Translations under genes and position numbers: made by a program
Source of the DNA: Parahoeflea alexandrii
GTDB taxonomy: Bacteria > Pseudomonadota > Alphaproteobacteria > Rhizobiales > Rhizobiaceae
Assembly: GCF_024105735.1 (NCBI RefSeq)
Contig: NZ_JAAAML010000003.1
Location: forward strand, 372,001 to 436,000
Direction of reading: 5' to 3'
DNA length: 64,000 bases
Shown here: positions 35,915 to 45,657 of the stretch, piece after piece
Numbering within the stretch: position 1 is the stretch's first letter
Layout of the letters: each line of letters starts with the position of its first letter
The notes under the pieces: generated by a model
Told to the model about the DNA's origin: nothing
Database searches by the model: none
The model's input: the letters and a program-made list of their open reading frames with translations, nothing else

Positions 35915-37420
35915 ATGAGCAATGTGTCGGGACACGAAGAAATCTCCGGAAAGCTGGCATTTGTCGGCATGGACCAGTCGCAGATGGCGGCATTGAACTC
36001 GCTCAGGCCTTTGATTGCGGAGGCGGTCGGCCCGGCGCTCGACCGGTTCTATGCGCATGCCAAGTCCAATCCGGAAACCGCCCGCCATTTCCGGGACAAC
36101 GCCCATATCGAACACGCCAAGCAGAAGCAGGTCGACCACTGGGGCATCATTGCGACCGGAAAATTCGATCACGCCTATATCGACGGGGTGACCCGTATCG
36201 GCAAGGTCCACGCCAAGCTCGGCCTTGAACCGAAATGGTACATAGGCGGCTATTCGTTGATCCTCGAGGAACTTGTCACCCGGATCATCGCCAAGGAACT
36301 CAAGGGCTTCGGCACGGGCAAGAAGGCGGAAAAGGCAGCCAAGGGTGTTTCCGCCGTCGTCAAGGCAGCCCTTATCGACATGGATTACGCCATATCGGTC
36401 TATCTCGATGAACTCAGCGAGGAACGGGCAAGGGCCGAGCGTGAGCGCGAACGCCTGAAGGCCGAGCAGGACACGGCGCTTGCTGCACTGGATCGGGCTC
36501 TCACCACCCTGGCGCAGGGGGATCTGCGCTCCTCGATCACCGAAAACCTTTGCCCGGACTTCGACGATCTGAAGAACAAGTTCAACACCGCTGTGTCAAA
36601 GCTCGATGAAGCCTTCCTCGACATCGCGACCGCGATCAGCCAGTCGGCCTCCGACACCCGCGAACTTTCCGGCGCGACAGACGACATGGCGCGGCGCACC
36701 GAGCAGCAGGCGGCGGCGCTCGAACAGACCGCCGCGGCGATCGAAGAGATCAGCACGATTTCCAAACAATCCTCCGAACGGACCAAGGAAGCCCGCGAAG
36801 TCGTCGGCCAGACTTCCGAGCAGGCCGCGCGATCGGGCCAGACGGTGACCGAGGCCATTGCCGCCATGGGCAAGATCGAGGAATCGTCCAAGAAGATCAC
36901 CCAGATCATCTCGGTGATCGACGAGATTTCCTTCCAGACCAACCTCCTGGCGCTCAATGCCGGCGTCGAGGCCGCGCGCGCCGGCGAGGCGGGCAGGGGC
37001 TTTGCCGTCGTCGCCCAGGAGGTTCGTGAACTGGCGCAGCGTTCGGCATCGGCGGCCAAGGAGATCAAGGAACTCATCGAGGCCTCCTTCAGCGATGTGC
37101 TGACCGGTGTCGAACTGGTCAACAAGACCGGAGAGGCGCTCGGCAGCATTGGCAGCCAGGTGCAGATCATCAGCGATCACTTCGCCACCATCTCCCAGGC
37201 GGCGCAGGAACAGTCCACCGGTATCTCCGAAATCAACAGCTCGGTCGGCGCCATGGACCAGATCACCCAGCAGAACGCGGCCATGGTCGAAGAGACCAAC
37301 GCCGCCACGCAGAACCTGCTCGGGATCAACCAGACGCTTGCCGAACTGGCCTCGCGGTTCACCGTCTCCGGCCAGAGCACCCAGGTGCTCAAACAGACGG
37401 GTTACGCAAGGGTTGCCTGA
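35915..37420 (+). CDS. Soluble globin-coupled methyl-accepting chemotaxis protein
   Basis: 501 residues from ATG at 35915. An N-terminal sensor globin (about 20-175) with likely proximal His99 ([11 protein letters not shown]) as in HemAT, then a linker coiled coil ([20 protein letters not shown]), a HAMP-like short segment, and a methyl-accepting domain with the signalling hairpin [34 protein letters not shown]. There is no transmembrane segment, so it is cytoplasmic and should sense O2. Upstream 280 bases are AT-rich. Confidence 0.9.
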   Translation: MSNVSGHEEISGKLAFVGMDQSQMAALNSLRPLIAEAVGPALDRFYAHAKSNPETARHFRDNAHIEHAKQKQVDHWGIIATGKFDHAYIDGVTRIGKVHAKLGLEPKWYIGGYSLILEELVTRIIAKELKGFGTGKKAEKAAKGVSAVVKAALIDMDYAISVYLDELSEERARAERERERLKAEQDTALAALDRALTTLAQGDLRSSITENLCPDFDDLKNKFNTAVSKLDEAFLDIATAISQSASDTRELSGATDDMARRTEQQAAALEQTAAAIEEISTISKQSSERTKEAREVVGQTSEQAARSGQTVTEAIAAMGKIEESSKKITQIISVIDEISFQTNLLALNAGVEAARAGEAGRGFAVVAQEVRELAQRSASAAKEIKELIEASFSDVLTGVELVNKTGEALGSIGSQVQIISDHFATISQAAQEQSTGISEINSSVGAMDQITQQNAAMVEETNAATQNLLGINQTLAELASRFTVSGQSTQVLKQTGYARVA

Positions 37421-37472
37421 TGCCATTCGGGCCTGCCGCTTTCGCTTTCCCGCAGCCGGGCCGGGCCGTCCT

Positions 37473-38051
37473 TCAGTCAGTCGCCGACATGCGGCTGCGT
37501 GTCCGGGCATCGACCTGGGCCCTGATGCTTTCGAGCAACGGGTGCCGACTGGTGGCGTCGGCACCATAGCTTAGATTGAAACCGTAGTCGAAACCGCTGG
37601 GATTGCGGCCGGTCGAATGGGTCAACATGGTCTCGATCTTGTCGAGGCCCTTGGCGAAAACGGCTTCAGGCGTCTGCGCCCCGGCATACTCGTCCCACAG
37701 CGCGATCATCTCGGTCTTCAGATCTTCAGGCAGGGGAGCGCACAGCTCCACAAGGTCCGCCCGTTCCCTTTGAGCGCGGTCGTCGCCGGCGCGTTGGTCG
37801 GTTGCCGGCACATCGCCGGAGATCGCCTCACCGAGATCATGCACGATGCAGATCTTGATCAGCCTGAGGAGGTCGATCCCTTCGAACGTATCGCCAAGAA
37901 GGATGACCAGCAGGCACAGCCGCCAGCTGTGCTCGGCGGTGCTCTCCTGCCGCCCTTTCGGTGTACGGCCGCTGCGCAGCGTGTCTTTGAGCTGGTTGGC
38001 GGCGTCAAGAAAGGTGAGGATTGCGGAAATCCGACCTGGGTCGAGCGTCAT
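37473..38051 (-). CDS. HD-domain hydrolase (YfbR/HDDC2-like)
   Basis: 192 residues from ATG at 38051. Metal ligands: ESTAEHSWR (first His), ICIVHDLGEAISGDV (HD motif) and DKIETML (final Asp). Such enzymes act as 5'-deoxynucleotidases or related phosphohydrolases. The start overlaps the alkB stop by 4 bases (ATGA). The pairing with alkB is unexpected. Confidence 0.87.
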   Translation of the reverse strand: MTLDPGRISAILTFLDAANQLKDTLRSGRTPKGRQESTAEHSWRLCLLVILLGDTFEGIDLLRLIKICIVHDLGEAISGDVPATDQRAGDDRAQRERADLVELCAPLPEDLKTEMIALWDEYAGAQTPEAVFAKGLDKIETMLTHSTGRNPSGFDYGFNLSYGADATSRHPLLESIRAQVDARTRSRMSATD

Positions 38052-39250
38052 GGTTTCTCCGCAGCGGTCTGTGCAAGTGGGCATGGCGTGGTCCAGCGTG
38101 TTTCATAGTCCGCCGCCCGGGCCGGATCGAGATTGGTCTTGCCGAGGTCGCTTTCGGCCCAGGCCTTGACCTTCGGGTCCATCACCCGGAACCACAAAGC
38201 TGGAAAGGCGGCGAGGACGAAGCACCCGGGATAGCCCGACGGCAAGGTCGGCAGGTTGTCAAACGAGCGTAGCGCTTGGTAGGGCCTGAGCGGATTGGCG
38301 TGATGGTCCGAGTGCCGCTGCAGGTGAAACAGCATCAGGTTGGAAATGATGTGATTGGTGTTCCATGAATGCCGCGGTTCACACGGAGCGTAACGCCCGT
38401 CGGGCTTCTGGTCCCGCTTGAGCCCGTAATGCTCGATGTAGTTTGCAGTGGTCAGGTGAAACCAGCCGATCAGGTTGTGAACCAGAATGAACGCCAGCAT
38501 GGGCCAGCCGAAGAGTGTGATCAGCGTGACGTCCGCCGCAAGCGTGATCGCGTAGCCCTGCAGAATGTCGTTGCGCCAGTGCCAGAAGGGAAGGCCCTTG
38601 CGCGCCAACCGGGCGCGTTCCATCCGCCATCCGCGAACGGCCGTGCCTGGAATCTCGCGCAATGCGAAGCGCCACAGGCCTTCACCCAGCCGCGCCGAGG
38701 CCGGATCCTCCGGTGTGGCGACATGAACATGGTGGCCGCGGTTGTGCTCGATGCAGAAATGGCCGTAGCCGGACACAGCGTTCGCCAGTTTCGCACCCCA
38801 TTGGTCGAGCCGGTTCGGCTTGTGGCCAAGTTCGTGTCCGACGGTGATGCCGGTGCCTGAACTGACCCCCGCCGCCACGACCAGCCCGATCCAGGCCCAC
38901 CAAGGGGTGTCCGGCTGCCCCGCGGCAACCGCTGTGGCCAGGAAGGAGAACCAGAACACCGGCACCGAGAGAAACAGCAGCACCCGGTAATACGGGTCCG
39001 AGGCCATCGCCTCGACCACTTCTTCGGGCGGATTGTTGGGATCGACGCCGACCAGATGGTCTCCGACAATGAAGATGCCATAATAGAAGACCACCGGAAC
39101 CAGCGCCCACCAGGCGTTTCCGGTCGTCATCATGACAAGCGCCGCCAGTCCCGGCAGCGCAGGGGAGAGCACCGACAGCACCCAGAGTCCGCGTTTTCTG
39201 TCGCGATACTCTATGCGGTCCCCGGTCTTCGTCGTGCCGATGAAGATCAT
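38048..39250 (-). CDS. alkB: Alkane 1-monooxygenase (AlkB)
   Basis: 400 residues. The diiron His boxes are HELGHK (139-144), HNRGHH (169-174) and HSDHH (313-317), with the AlkB-specific NYIEHYGL (270-277) near the substrate channel. Six or so membrane helices. Hydroxylates terminal carbons of n-alkanes using rubredoxin and NADH. Neither rubredoxin nor rubredoxin reductase genes lie within this window, so electron partners must be elsewhere. Confidence 0.93.
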   Translation of the reverse strand: MIFIGTTKTGDRIEYRDRKRGLWVLSVLSPALPGLAALVMMTTGNAWWALVPVVFYYGIFIVGDHLVGVDPNNPPEEVVEAMASDPYYRVLLFLSVPVFWFSFLATAVAAGQPDTPWWAWIGLVVAAGVSSGTGITVGHELGHKPNRLDQWGAKLANAVSGYGHFCIEHNRGHHVHVATPEDPASARLGEGLWRFALREIPGTAVRGWRMERARLARKGLPFWHWRNDILQGYAITLAADVTLITLFGWPMLAFILVHNLIGWFHLTTANYIEHYGLKRDQKPDGRYAPCEPRHSWNTNHIISNLMLFHLQRHSDHHANPLRPYQALRSFDNLPTLPSGYPGCFVLAAFPALWFRVMDPKVKAWAESDLGKTNLDPARAADYETRWTTPCPLAQTAAEKP

Positions 39251-39384
39251 TGCCCGGCTCCCTGGAGCGGTGTGCGAACGCCTGATGTCCGTTCCCGATG
39301 GTAGGCCGGTCCGGCGCCGGGGGCAAGGCGGGTATGTATGACGGGGCGGCGGCCCAAGTGTCTTGGCGGCTGGGCAGGGGGCGG

Positions 39385-40773
39385 CTACGCGGCGCTTGCG
39401 ATCACTTCGTCCCGTCCGGCTTCCTTGGCGCGATAGAGTGCCCTGTCGGCACGCTGCATCAGAGACGGCAGATCTTCGCCCGCAGCAAGCGTGGCCACAC
39501 CGATGCTCACCGTCACCCGCAGCAACTGGCCTTCAAAGGCGAATGGCACCTCGGCGATTTCCTTGCGCAGACGGTTGGCAGTGCATATCGCATTGGCGGC
39601 ATTGGCTTCCGGCAGCAGAATGGAGAATTCCTCGCCACCGATACGTCCGATCAGGTCATGAGATCTGAGGCTCCGGGTCCAGCGCTCCACCAGCCCTTTC
39701 AGAATGGCGTCACCAGCCGCGTGGCCGTACTTGTCGTTGATCTGCTTGAAGTGGTCCGCATCGAGAAGAAGCAGCGACAACTCGCCGTTCCGCCGTTTGG
39801 TCCGCTCGATTTCCTTGCCGGCAAGATCCATGAAACGGTGCCGGTTCATCGCGTCGGTCAGGCTGTCTGTCCAGGCGAGGCGTATGAGTTCCCGCTCCTG
39901 GCGTTTGAGCTCGGTGATGTCGAAGCGGAAGCCGACCAGACCGCCTTCGCTGGTGCGGCGTTCCTGAACCCTCAGCCATGTGTCGCCCGGCAGATGCTGC
40001 TCGATCGGCTCGCCCGGATTCTGGTGCATCTCGAGGCGTTCTGCGATCCATGCCTCCTCGTTGCCGATCGCGTCGGGGTATTGCCCGTTCTCGACACCGT
40101 TGCGGATGATCTCTTCAAAGCTGGCGCCGGGGACGATGTATTTGGCGCTTTCGGCGTAGATTTCGCGGTAGCGCTCGTTGCAGATCACCAGCCGGTCGTC
40201 CTTGTCATACAGCACGAAACCGTTGGGCAGGGATTCCATCGCGTCGATGAAGCGGCGTTCTGCCGCGTTCGCGCGGTTGAGCAATTGCCGCATTTCAAAA
40301 CTGTCGATGACCATTGCGGCGAGATCGGCGAGCGATTCCCTTTCGTCGTCGGTAATGGTGCGCGGCTTGGTATCGAGGATGTTCACCGTGCCCAGGTTGA
40401 GCCCGCCGCTGGCCCGCAAGGGTGCCCCTGCATAAAACCGCAGATGAGGCGCGCCGGTCACATAGGGGTTGTCGGAAAACCGTGGATCCTTCGTCGCGTC
40501 TTCGACAACGAACACTTCATCCTGGCAAATCGCATGCGCGCAGAACGTGAGCTTTCTGGAGATTTCGTTGTAGGCATTGCCGATATGCGCCTTGAACCAC
40601 AGCTTGTCGCCTTCAATCAGCGAAATGGCCGCGATCGGGACGTTGAATGTCTTTGCTGCCAGCCGGGTGATCCTGACATGCGCCTCTTCCGGAAGACTGT
40701 CCAGAATCTCATAACTGCGCAGCTTCTCCAGACGCTCCATTTCTTGTGCGGGCAGGGGGTAGAATGGCATCAA
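39385..40773 (-). CDS. GAF-PAS-GGDEF diguanylate cyclase
   Basis: 462 residues (second ATG at 40770). Order: GAF domain (about 20-165, DSLPEEAHVRITRLAAKTFNVPIAAISLIEG, LTFCAHAI), PAS (about 170-290, MESLPNGFVLYDKDDRLVICNERYREIY), GGDEF (about 300-455, DSLTDAMNRHRFMDLA, LDADHFKQINDKYGHAAGD, GGEEF). Inhibitory R-x-x-D (RSHD) five residues before GGEEF is intact. No membrane helix, so cytoplasmic. Signal ligands unknown. Confidence 0.93.
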   Translation of the reverse strand: MMPFYPLPAQEMERLEKLRSYEILDSLPEEAHVRITRLAAKTFNVPIAAISLIEGDKLWFKAHIGNAYNEISRKLTFCAHAICQDEVFVVEDATKDPRFSDNPYVTGAPHLRFYAGAPLRASGGLNLGTVNILDTKPRTITDDERESLADLAAMVIDSFEMRQLLNRANAAERRFIDAMESLPNGFVLYDKDDRLVICNERYREIYAESAKYIVPGASFEEIIRNGVENGQYPDAIGNEEAWIAERLEMHQNPGEPIEQHLPGDTWLRVQERRTSEGGLVGFRFDITELKRQERELIRLAWTDSLTDAMNRHRFMDLAGKEIERTKRRNGELSLLLLDADHFKQINDKYGHAAGDAILKGLVERWTRSLRSHDLIGRIGGEEFSILLPEANAANAICTANRLRKEIAEVPFAFEGQLLRVTVSIGVATLAAGEDLPSLMQRADRALYRAKEAGRDEVIASAA

Positions 40774-41040
40774 GGTTCCTGTCTGATCCCGTTTGGTTCA
40801 TGAGTATGCGCCGTTGGCTGGATCAGTGAAAAGGTCACCGTCATTTCCTGGCTGCGCCGCCACCGAAACCATCAGATCATCGCCGAAAACCCCTAATAAA
40901 GCACTACCTAAAGAGCGGTCTTGGCTTCTGTCCGACCGGTTCGCAGACCGTCCGGGAAAACCGGTGCTCGCCGCTGTGACCTATTTTTTAAGACTGTGTG
41001 GCTAACGTGCTTCGTGATGATTTGCACAAGGAAGATCCGC

Positions 41041-41316
41041 ATGCGCACCCTGTCTTTTCTTGCGATGATGACGACTGCCGTCATGGTGGCTACACCGGTT
41101 CAGGCCCTTGATTTCGATCGCCTGCTCACCCAGGCATTCGGATCGTCCGATCCGAAGGATCTCGGGGGGCCGATCTTTGCCCTGATCGGGCTGTTCCTGC
41201 TTGTCTTCTTCTGGGCTGCGCTCAGGATCGGCCGCAAGCGCCAGCGCCGTTTGATCCAATCCTATGACGAGCAGTTGCAGGAGTATTCCGGGCGCCTTCG
41301 GCGCGGCAAGAACTGA
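41041..41316 (+). CDS. Small exported membrane protein, unknown function
   Basis: 91 residues from ATG at 41041, with AAGGAAG upstream. A cleavable signal (MRTLSFLAMMTTAVMVATPVQA) is followed by a short segment, one membrane helix (GGPIFALIGLFLLVFFWAAL) and a basic/charged tail with a predicted helix (RKRQRRLIQSYDEQLQEY). No family recognised. Independent of pdxJ by a 207-base gap. Confidence 0.6.
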   Translation: MRTLSFLAMMTTAVMVATPVQALDFDRLLTQAFGSSDPKDLGGPIFALIGLFLLVFFWAALRIGRKRQRRLIQSYDEQLQEYSGRLRRGKN

Positions 41317-41523
41317 CAGGCCGGGTGCGCCGCGCCCGAGCCGAATGGACAGCCTGCGGACCGGATCGGGTATCCCGCAGCATGTCTGGATGCCATTCAT
41401 TCACCCGAGGAATGCTGGCTTTCCCGAAATTCATTTCACTTCGGCCGCCAATGCTTTAGATAACGCCGGTAGCCGTGGCTCTGTCCCTTCGGCCATCCAA
41501 TCGTCCGAGTCCGTGAGGCCGTT

Positions 41524-42267
41524 ATGCCCGCTCAGCTTTCCGTCAATCTCAACGCCGTAGCCATGCTGCGCAACCGTCGCGATCTGCCGTGGCCCAGCGT
41601 CACCGGGCTTGGGCGTATCGCGCTCGCCAATGGTGCCCATGGGCTGACCGTGCATCCGAGGCCCGACCAGCGCCATATCCGTTTCTCCGATCTTCCCGAG
41701 TTGCGAGCGCTCATCGACGATGAATTCCCGCAGGCCGAGTTCAACATCGAAGGCTACCCGACGGAGGAGTTTCTCGACCTCGTTGAGGCCAATCAGCCGG
41801 AACAGGTTACGCTTGTGCCCGACGACCCGTCGCAGGCAACCTCGGATCACGGCTGGGATTTCGAAGGCAAGGGCAATTTTCTGCGCTCGGTGGTGCAGCG
41901 GCTGAAAAAGGGCGGCGCCCGCGTCTCGCTGTTCTGCGATCCCGACGCCAGCCGCGCGGCACTGGAAGCCGCGAGCGCCACCGGCGCTGACCGGGTGGAA
42001 TTCTACACAGGGCCCTATGGCGGAACCTGGGACGATCCCGCCCGCGCGGCGGTGGAGCTCGGCAAACTCGAAGCCTCGGGCAGGATCGCCGCCGAACTGG
42101 GGCTCGGCATCAATGCCGGCCACGACCTGACGGTCGACAATATGCCGGCCCTTGCCCGCGCGCTTCCCAACCTGCTTGAAGTCTCGATCGGCCACGGCCT
42201 GACCGCCGATGCGCTCGAACACGGCATGGCCGAAACCGTCCGGCGGTTTGTCAGGGCCTGCGGCTGA
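41524..42267 (+). CDS. pdxJ: Pyridoxine 5'-phosphate synthase
   Basis: 247 residues. PdxJ features: [15 protein letters not shown] (active-site loop start), [45 protein letters not shown], and [12 protein letters not shown] with the loop GHGLTADA. It condenses 3-amino-1-hydroxyacetone phosphate with deoxyxylulose 5-phosphate to make pyridoxine phosphate. Rhizobia commonly have PdxJ plus acpS elsewhere; here the next gene is an unrelated lipoprotein. Confidence 0.97.
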   Translation: MPAQLSVNLNAVAMLRNRRDLPWPSVTGLGRIALANGAHGLTVHPRPDQRHIRFSDLPELRALIDDEFPQAEFNIEGYPTEEFLDLVEANQPEQVTLVPDDPSQATSDHGWDFEGKGNFLRSVVQRLKKGGARVSLFCDPDASRAALEAASATGADRVEFYTGPYGGTWDDPARAAVELGKLEASGRIAAELGLGINAGHDLTVDNMPALARALPNLLEVSIGHGLTADALEHGMAETVRRFVRACG

Positions 42268-42386
42268 ACCACCTAGATGCCGATGAGCAGTGCGTTACGC
42301 CAACTGAAGATGGTCGTTGAAATGTTCGCCAAACGTTAGGCTGCTTTTGGTTGTAAAATGACCTGCATTCTGTTTGATTGACCTGC

Positions 42387-42788
42387 ATGAGATTCTTCCT
42401 TTTTTCGATATTGGCGGTTCTCTTGGCGGGGTGCACGACCACTGACCAGGCGAACACCGCCCTCACTTCAAAGTTTGTGGGGCAAAAGACGGACACCTTC
42501 TTCCTTCAATATGGTCCCCCGAGTTCGCGGCATGAACTTGATGACGGCCGTACGATGTATGTGTGGGCTGAGCGAGCTCGTACCTATTCGACGCCGAGCT
42601 CATCTACTGTCAACATGATCGGAAATGTCGCTTACGTGAACACAACCCCGGGCGCTACTTTCGAAGTTCAATGTCAAGTCCGGATTGTATCCGGAGCCAA
42701 TGGCACAATAGATCAAATTGTTGTTCAAAATGATTCAATTGGTGACTGGCAAATGAGCCGGTGCAATGAGGTGTTCAACAAGGTTTAA
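42387..42788 (+). CDS. Small lipoprotein, unknown function
   Basis: 133 residues from ATG at 42387. A clear lipobox LLAGC (Cys16) marks an outer-membrane or periplasmic lipoprotein. The mature part carries the pattern SKFVGQKTDTFFLQYGPPSSRHELDDGRTMYVW, a SmpA/OmlA-like or uncharacterised motif. Two further Cys near the C-terminus. Codon use is less GC-rich than neighbours, hinting at separate ancestry. Confidence 0.75.
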   Translation: MRFFLFSILAVLLAGCTTTDQANTALTSKFVGQKTDTFFLQYGPPSSRHELDDGRTMYVWAERARTYSTPSSSTVNMIGNVAYVNTTPGATFEVQCQVRIVSGANGTIDQIVVQNDSIGDWQMSRCNEVFNKV

Positions 42789-42959
42789 CTTGTTGTTCCC
42801 AAAGAATCCGAAAACCTCCGGCCTCGTCCAGTGTGTTCCGTTCTTTCTTGATGTCCCCATCGGTCACAGTCCGGCCCCCTGCATCACTGTCAGATGCAGG
42901 GAAACCGGTGTCATGGCCGGAGATCAGAACCATGACGGTGGCTGGAACGGTGCGCCGGT

Positions 42960-43847
42960 TCAGCCGAGAAGCGCCGCCTTGCTTGCATCCAGGAAGGCTT
43001 CGAGCGGCATCGGTTGAGCGCCCGAAAGCGTGGCGGCGTCGGTGGTCACCATGGAAATCTTGCCTTCGCGCGTGTTGGCGTCGAAGGAGACGAAGGTCGG
43101 GATAAAGGGGGCCGGAACGCCGGCGCCGGCCATGCCCTGGGCCAGTTGCTCATCATTGAGGTGGACGACGGTGAGCGGCTTGCCGGTTGCCTTTGCAGCC
43201 ATCGCGGCGATCTCGTCGGTGGTGTAGGCCACCGGGCCGGTCAGCGTATAGGTCACGCTGTCGGAAGCGGGTGCTGCAACGCCCGCCGCGATTGCCCTCG
43301 CGATGTCATCGCGGGCGATATGCGCAATCTTGCCGGTGCCTGCCGAGCTGTACCACTGGCCGCTGGCAAGCGCCGCCGGCAGCGCCATGAACAGGTTCTC
43401 CATGTACCAGCCATTTCGGAAGATCGTGTAGGCGAGGCCGGAGGTCTTGATCGCTTCCTCGGTCTTCAGGTGATCGGGCGCAAAGGTGACCTTGCTCTCG
43501 GCCGGATTTGGCATCGAGGTGTAGAAGATGCGGCCGACGCCGGCGGATTTCGCCGCCGCCACCGCGGCAAGGTGCTGGCGCAGGCGGGTGCCTTCGCCGT
43601 CAAGCGCGTCGGTGGAGATGATGATCACGCGGTCCACACCGGCAAACGCGCTTGCCAGCGTGCCGGCATCGTTGAAATCGACCTCGCGGGTCTCGACGCC
43701 GCGGGAGGCCAGGTCCGAGAGCTTTGCAACGTCGCGCGAGCCGGCGACGATCGTGGAGGCGGGCACCTTGTAGCTGTCGATGAGGTGATGCAGCACGGCC
43801 GCGCCAAGCTGTCCCGAAGCGCCGGTGACGAGAAGTTTGCCAGTCAT
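42960..43847 (-). CDS. NmrA/QorB-like NAD(P)H oxidoreductase
   Basis: 295 residues from ATG at 43847. Atypical SDR with N-terminal NAD(P)-binding GASGQLGAAVLHHL, no catalytic Tyr-x-x-x-Lys in standard form, and IFRNGWYMENL as in QOR2-type quinone reductases. Reduces quinones or senses NAD(P) ratio. Divergent from a second HxlR regulator with a palindromic operator between them. Confidence 0.87.
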   Translation of the reverse strand: MTGKLLVTGASGQLGAAVLHHLIDSYKVPASTIVAGSRDVAKLSDLASRGVETREVDFNDAGTLASAFAGVDRVIIISTDALDGEGTRLRQHLAAVAAAKSAGVGRIFYTSMPNPAESKVTFAPDHLKTEEAIKTSGLAYTIFRNGWYMENLFMALPAALASGQWYSSAGTGKIAHIARDDIARAIAAGVAAPASDSVTYTLTGPVAYTTDEIAAMAAKATGKPLTVVHLNDEQLAQGMAGAGVPAPFIPTFVSFDANTREGKISMVTTDAATLSGAQPMPLEAFLDASKAALLG

Positions 43848-43896
43848 GTTTTTTCCTTTCGTGGGAGACAGCTCGAGCAGCATGTCTCGAAAATAA

Positions 43897-43921
43897 AGTA
43901 ACTCTCTTATTGAGAGTTACT
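43897..43921. promoter_or_regulatory. Perfect palindromic operator between qorB-like and HxlR genes
   Basis: AGTAACTCTC (43897-43906), spacer TTATT, GAGAGTTACT (43912-43921): a perfect 10-bp inverted repeat in the 146-base divergent promoter. Confidence 0.75.
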
Positions 43922-43993
43922 GCACATATGGTATGTGGAGGGAACGCGAAAGAAGGCAGTTTTGCTGCCGATAGGCACCAGAAAGGAACCACC

Positions 43994-44395
43994 ATGGATG
44001 CGCATATCCCGTTCTCCGACCGGATCAGGATGATGCAGGGCGACCACAAGCTCGAGAATTGTCCTGTGCGCCAGGTCATGCAGGGGATATTCGGCAAGTG
44101 GAGCACGTTGCTGCTGCTGGCGCTCAGCGAACGGCCCTACCGTTTTGGCGAGTTGCGCCGCCTGGTGCCTGATATCTCGCAGCGCATGCTGACCCAGACG
44201 CTTCGCGATCTCGAGCGTGACGGCTATGTCTACCGCAAGGTCTTCGCCACCAAGCCGCCCAGCGTCGAATACGGCCTGACCGGCCTGGGAACCTCGATGC
44301 TCACCCCGCTCAACGATCTGGTGGTCTGGGCCGGGGACAATTTCACCGCCGTCGATGCGGCGCGGCGGCGGTTTGACGCTGAGGCGGGAACCTAG
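43994..44395 (+). CDS. qorR: HxlR-family transcriptional regulator (qorB-linked)
   Basis: 133 residues from ATG at 43994, AAAGGAA upstream. Winged helix with CPVRQVMQGIFGKWSTLLLLALSERPYRFGELRRLVPDISQRMLTQTLRDLERDGYVYRKV. The single Cys24 sits where QorR/YodB-type proteins have their quinone- or oxidant-sensing Cys. Likely represses the divergent oxidoreductase. The symbol is by analogy to QorR. Confidence 0.88.
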   Translation: MDAHIPFSDRIRMMQGDHKLENCPVRQVMQGIFGKWSTLLLLALSERPYRFGELRRLVPDISQRMLTQTLRDLERDGYVYRKVFATKPPSVEYGLTGLGTSMLTPLNDLVVWAGDNFTAVDAARRRFDAEAGT

Positions 44396-44402
44396 GCAAC
44401 GC

Positions 44403-45410
44403 TCAGACGCTGGTCCGGTCGCGCATGATGACGAAATCGGTGGCCGAACGGGTCTCCGGATGCGCAGGCAGGTCGGTCAGCATCATGGTCGCACCCGGGT
44501 GCAGATTGCGGGCGATCTGGGCATAGACGTCCGGCGGGATCACCAGTCGCGCCGTCACGGCGATTTCACGTTGCACATCCACCGCCGCCTCGTCGCCGGT
44601 TCCAAGACCGATCGCCATCCAGTCATAGACATGGGTTGCGGGATTGACGCCCTTGAGCAGGTAGACATGGGTGCCGAGCGGCAACCGCGGATGCTCGATA
44701 CCGATCCCGGCATTGATGAACTCCGAGCCGTTCCGAAGCGCGATCAGGCGGCGGTCGGCACCGCTGACGATGATCGCAATAGCGTCATCCCTTTCGCCTT
44801 CCTTGTCGCGCGGCAGCTTCTTTCCGGCGACATGGGTGGTCATTGCTTCCACCGTCTTCAGGTCCGCATTTGATAGAACCAGCCCGGAATGGCTCAGGCT
44901 GCCGATTCCCGAGCGGTCATTGGTGACGATCACCGGGGTTCCGTTGTGGGTGACGCCAAAGACCAGATCGGCAAAGGCACGCGGCAGATGCACGCAGCCA
45001 TGTGAACTTGGATAGCCGGGCAGCCCGCCCGCATGCAGCGCGCAGCCGCCGAAGAAGAACTGGCTGTCGGGCATGGCGGCGTTGTTGTAGGCCCGGGAGT
45101 GATGCATTTTTTCCTTGATCAGCACCGTGAACACGCCGGTGGGCGTCTCGTAGCCCTTGCGTCCGGTGGACACCGTCGACACCCCGATGCGGATGCCGTT
45201 CCGGTAGACAAATGCGAGCTGGTCAGACAGTGACACCAGCACGGCCACGGGACCATCCAGTGCCCGTTCCGGATACCAGGACCACTCCCCGGGCTTGAGA
45301 TCGGTGACCGGTTTTTCGGTCTGCGCGAAACTGCCGCGTCCGGCTGCAACCAGCGCCGTGGCGCCACCGGCCGCCAGAACGGCCCTGCGGGTCATGTTTG
45401 TCTGTGTCAT
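44403..45410 (-). CDS. L,D-transpeptidase (YkuD), Tat-exported
   Basis: 335 residues from ATG at 45410. N-terminus MTQTNMTRRAVLAAGG has a twin-arginine-like signal. The YkuD domain (about 52-165) carries SHGCVH (His137, catalytic Cys139) and HAGGLPGYPS. It makes 3-3 peptide cross-links or attaches proteins to peptidoglycan. The C-terminal 170 residues contain a second repeat of the YkuD-like fold (IIVSGADRRLIALRNGSEFINAGIGI) without a catalytic Cys. Confidence 0.88.
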   Translation of the reverse strand: MTQTNMTRRAVLAAGGATALVAAGRGSFAQTEKPVTDLKPGEWSWYPERALDGPVAVLVSLSDQLAFVYRNGIRIGVSTVSTGRKGYETPTGVFTVLIKEKMHHSRAYNNAAMPDSQFFFGGCALHAGGLPGYPSSHGCVHLPRAFADLVFGVTHNGTPVIVTNDRSGIGSLSHSGLVLSNADLKTVEAMTTHVAGKKLPRDKEGERDDAIAIIVSGADRRLIALRNGSEFINAGIGIEHPRLPLGTHVYLLKGVNPATHVYDWMAIGLGTGDEAAVDVQREIAVTARLVIPPDVYAQIARNLHPGATMMLTDLPAHPETRSATDFVIMRDRTSV

Positions 45411-45657
45411 CCGCTTCGATCTCCAGGGTGGCCGTTCAATGCTGGGCACGGCAATTCAATTAGAATAATTGCATATTTGCCCGTCAGTTCAAGATGGCCT
45501 TTGGAAGCTCCCTGCAACGTCTCCGGCAAAGGGCCGGCGCCTTCCGTTCCGCTGCTGCTGGCCCGTCCGGCCCTTTGCTCGACCGCGTGTTCACGACGGC
45601 GCTTGAAATTGTGCCACGGCCCGGTATGAAAACCCCGGGGAATTTTGCGGGAAAACC

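Noticed and set aside
42360-42390. Direct repeat GACCTGCAT twice, about 21 bases apart, before the lipoprotein gene
   Set aside because: Short, and one copy overlaps the start codon; no regulator nearby, likely chance.
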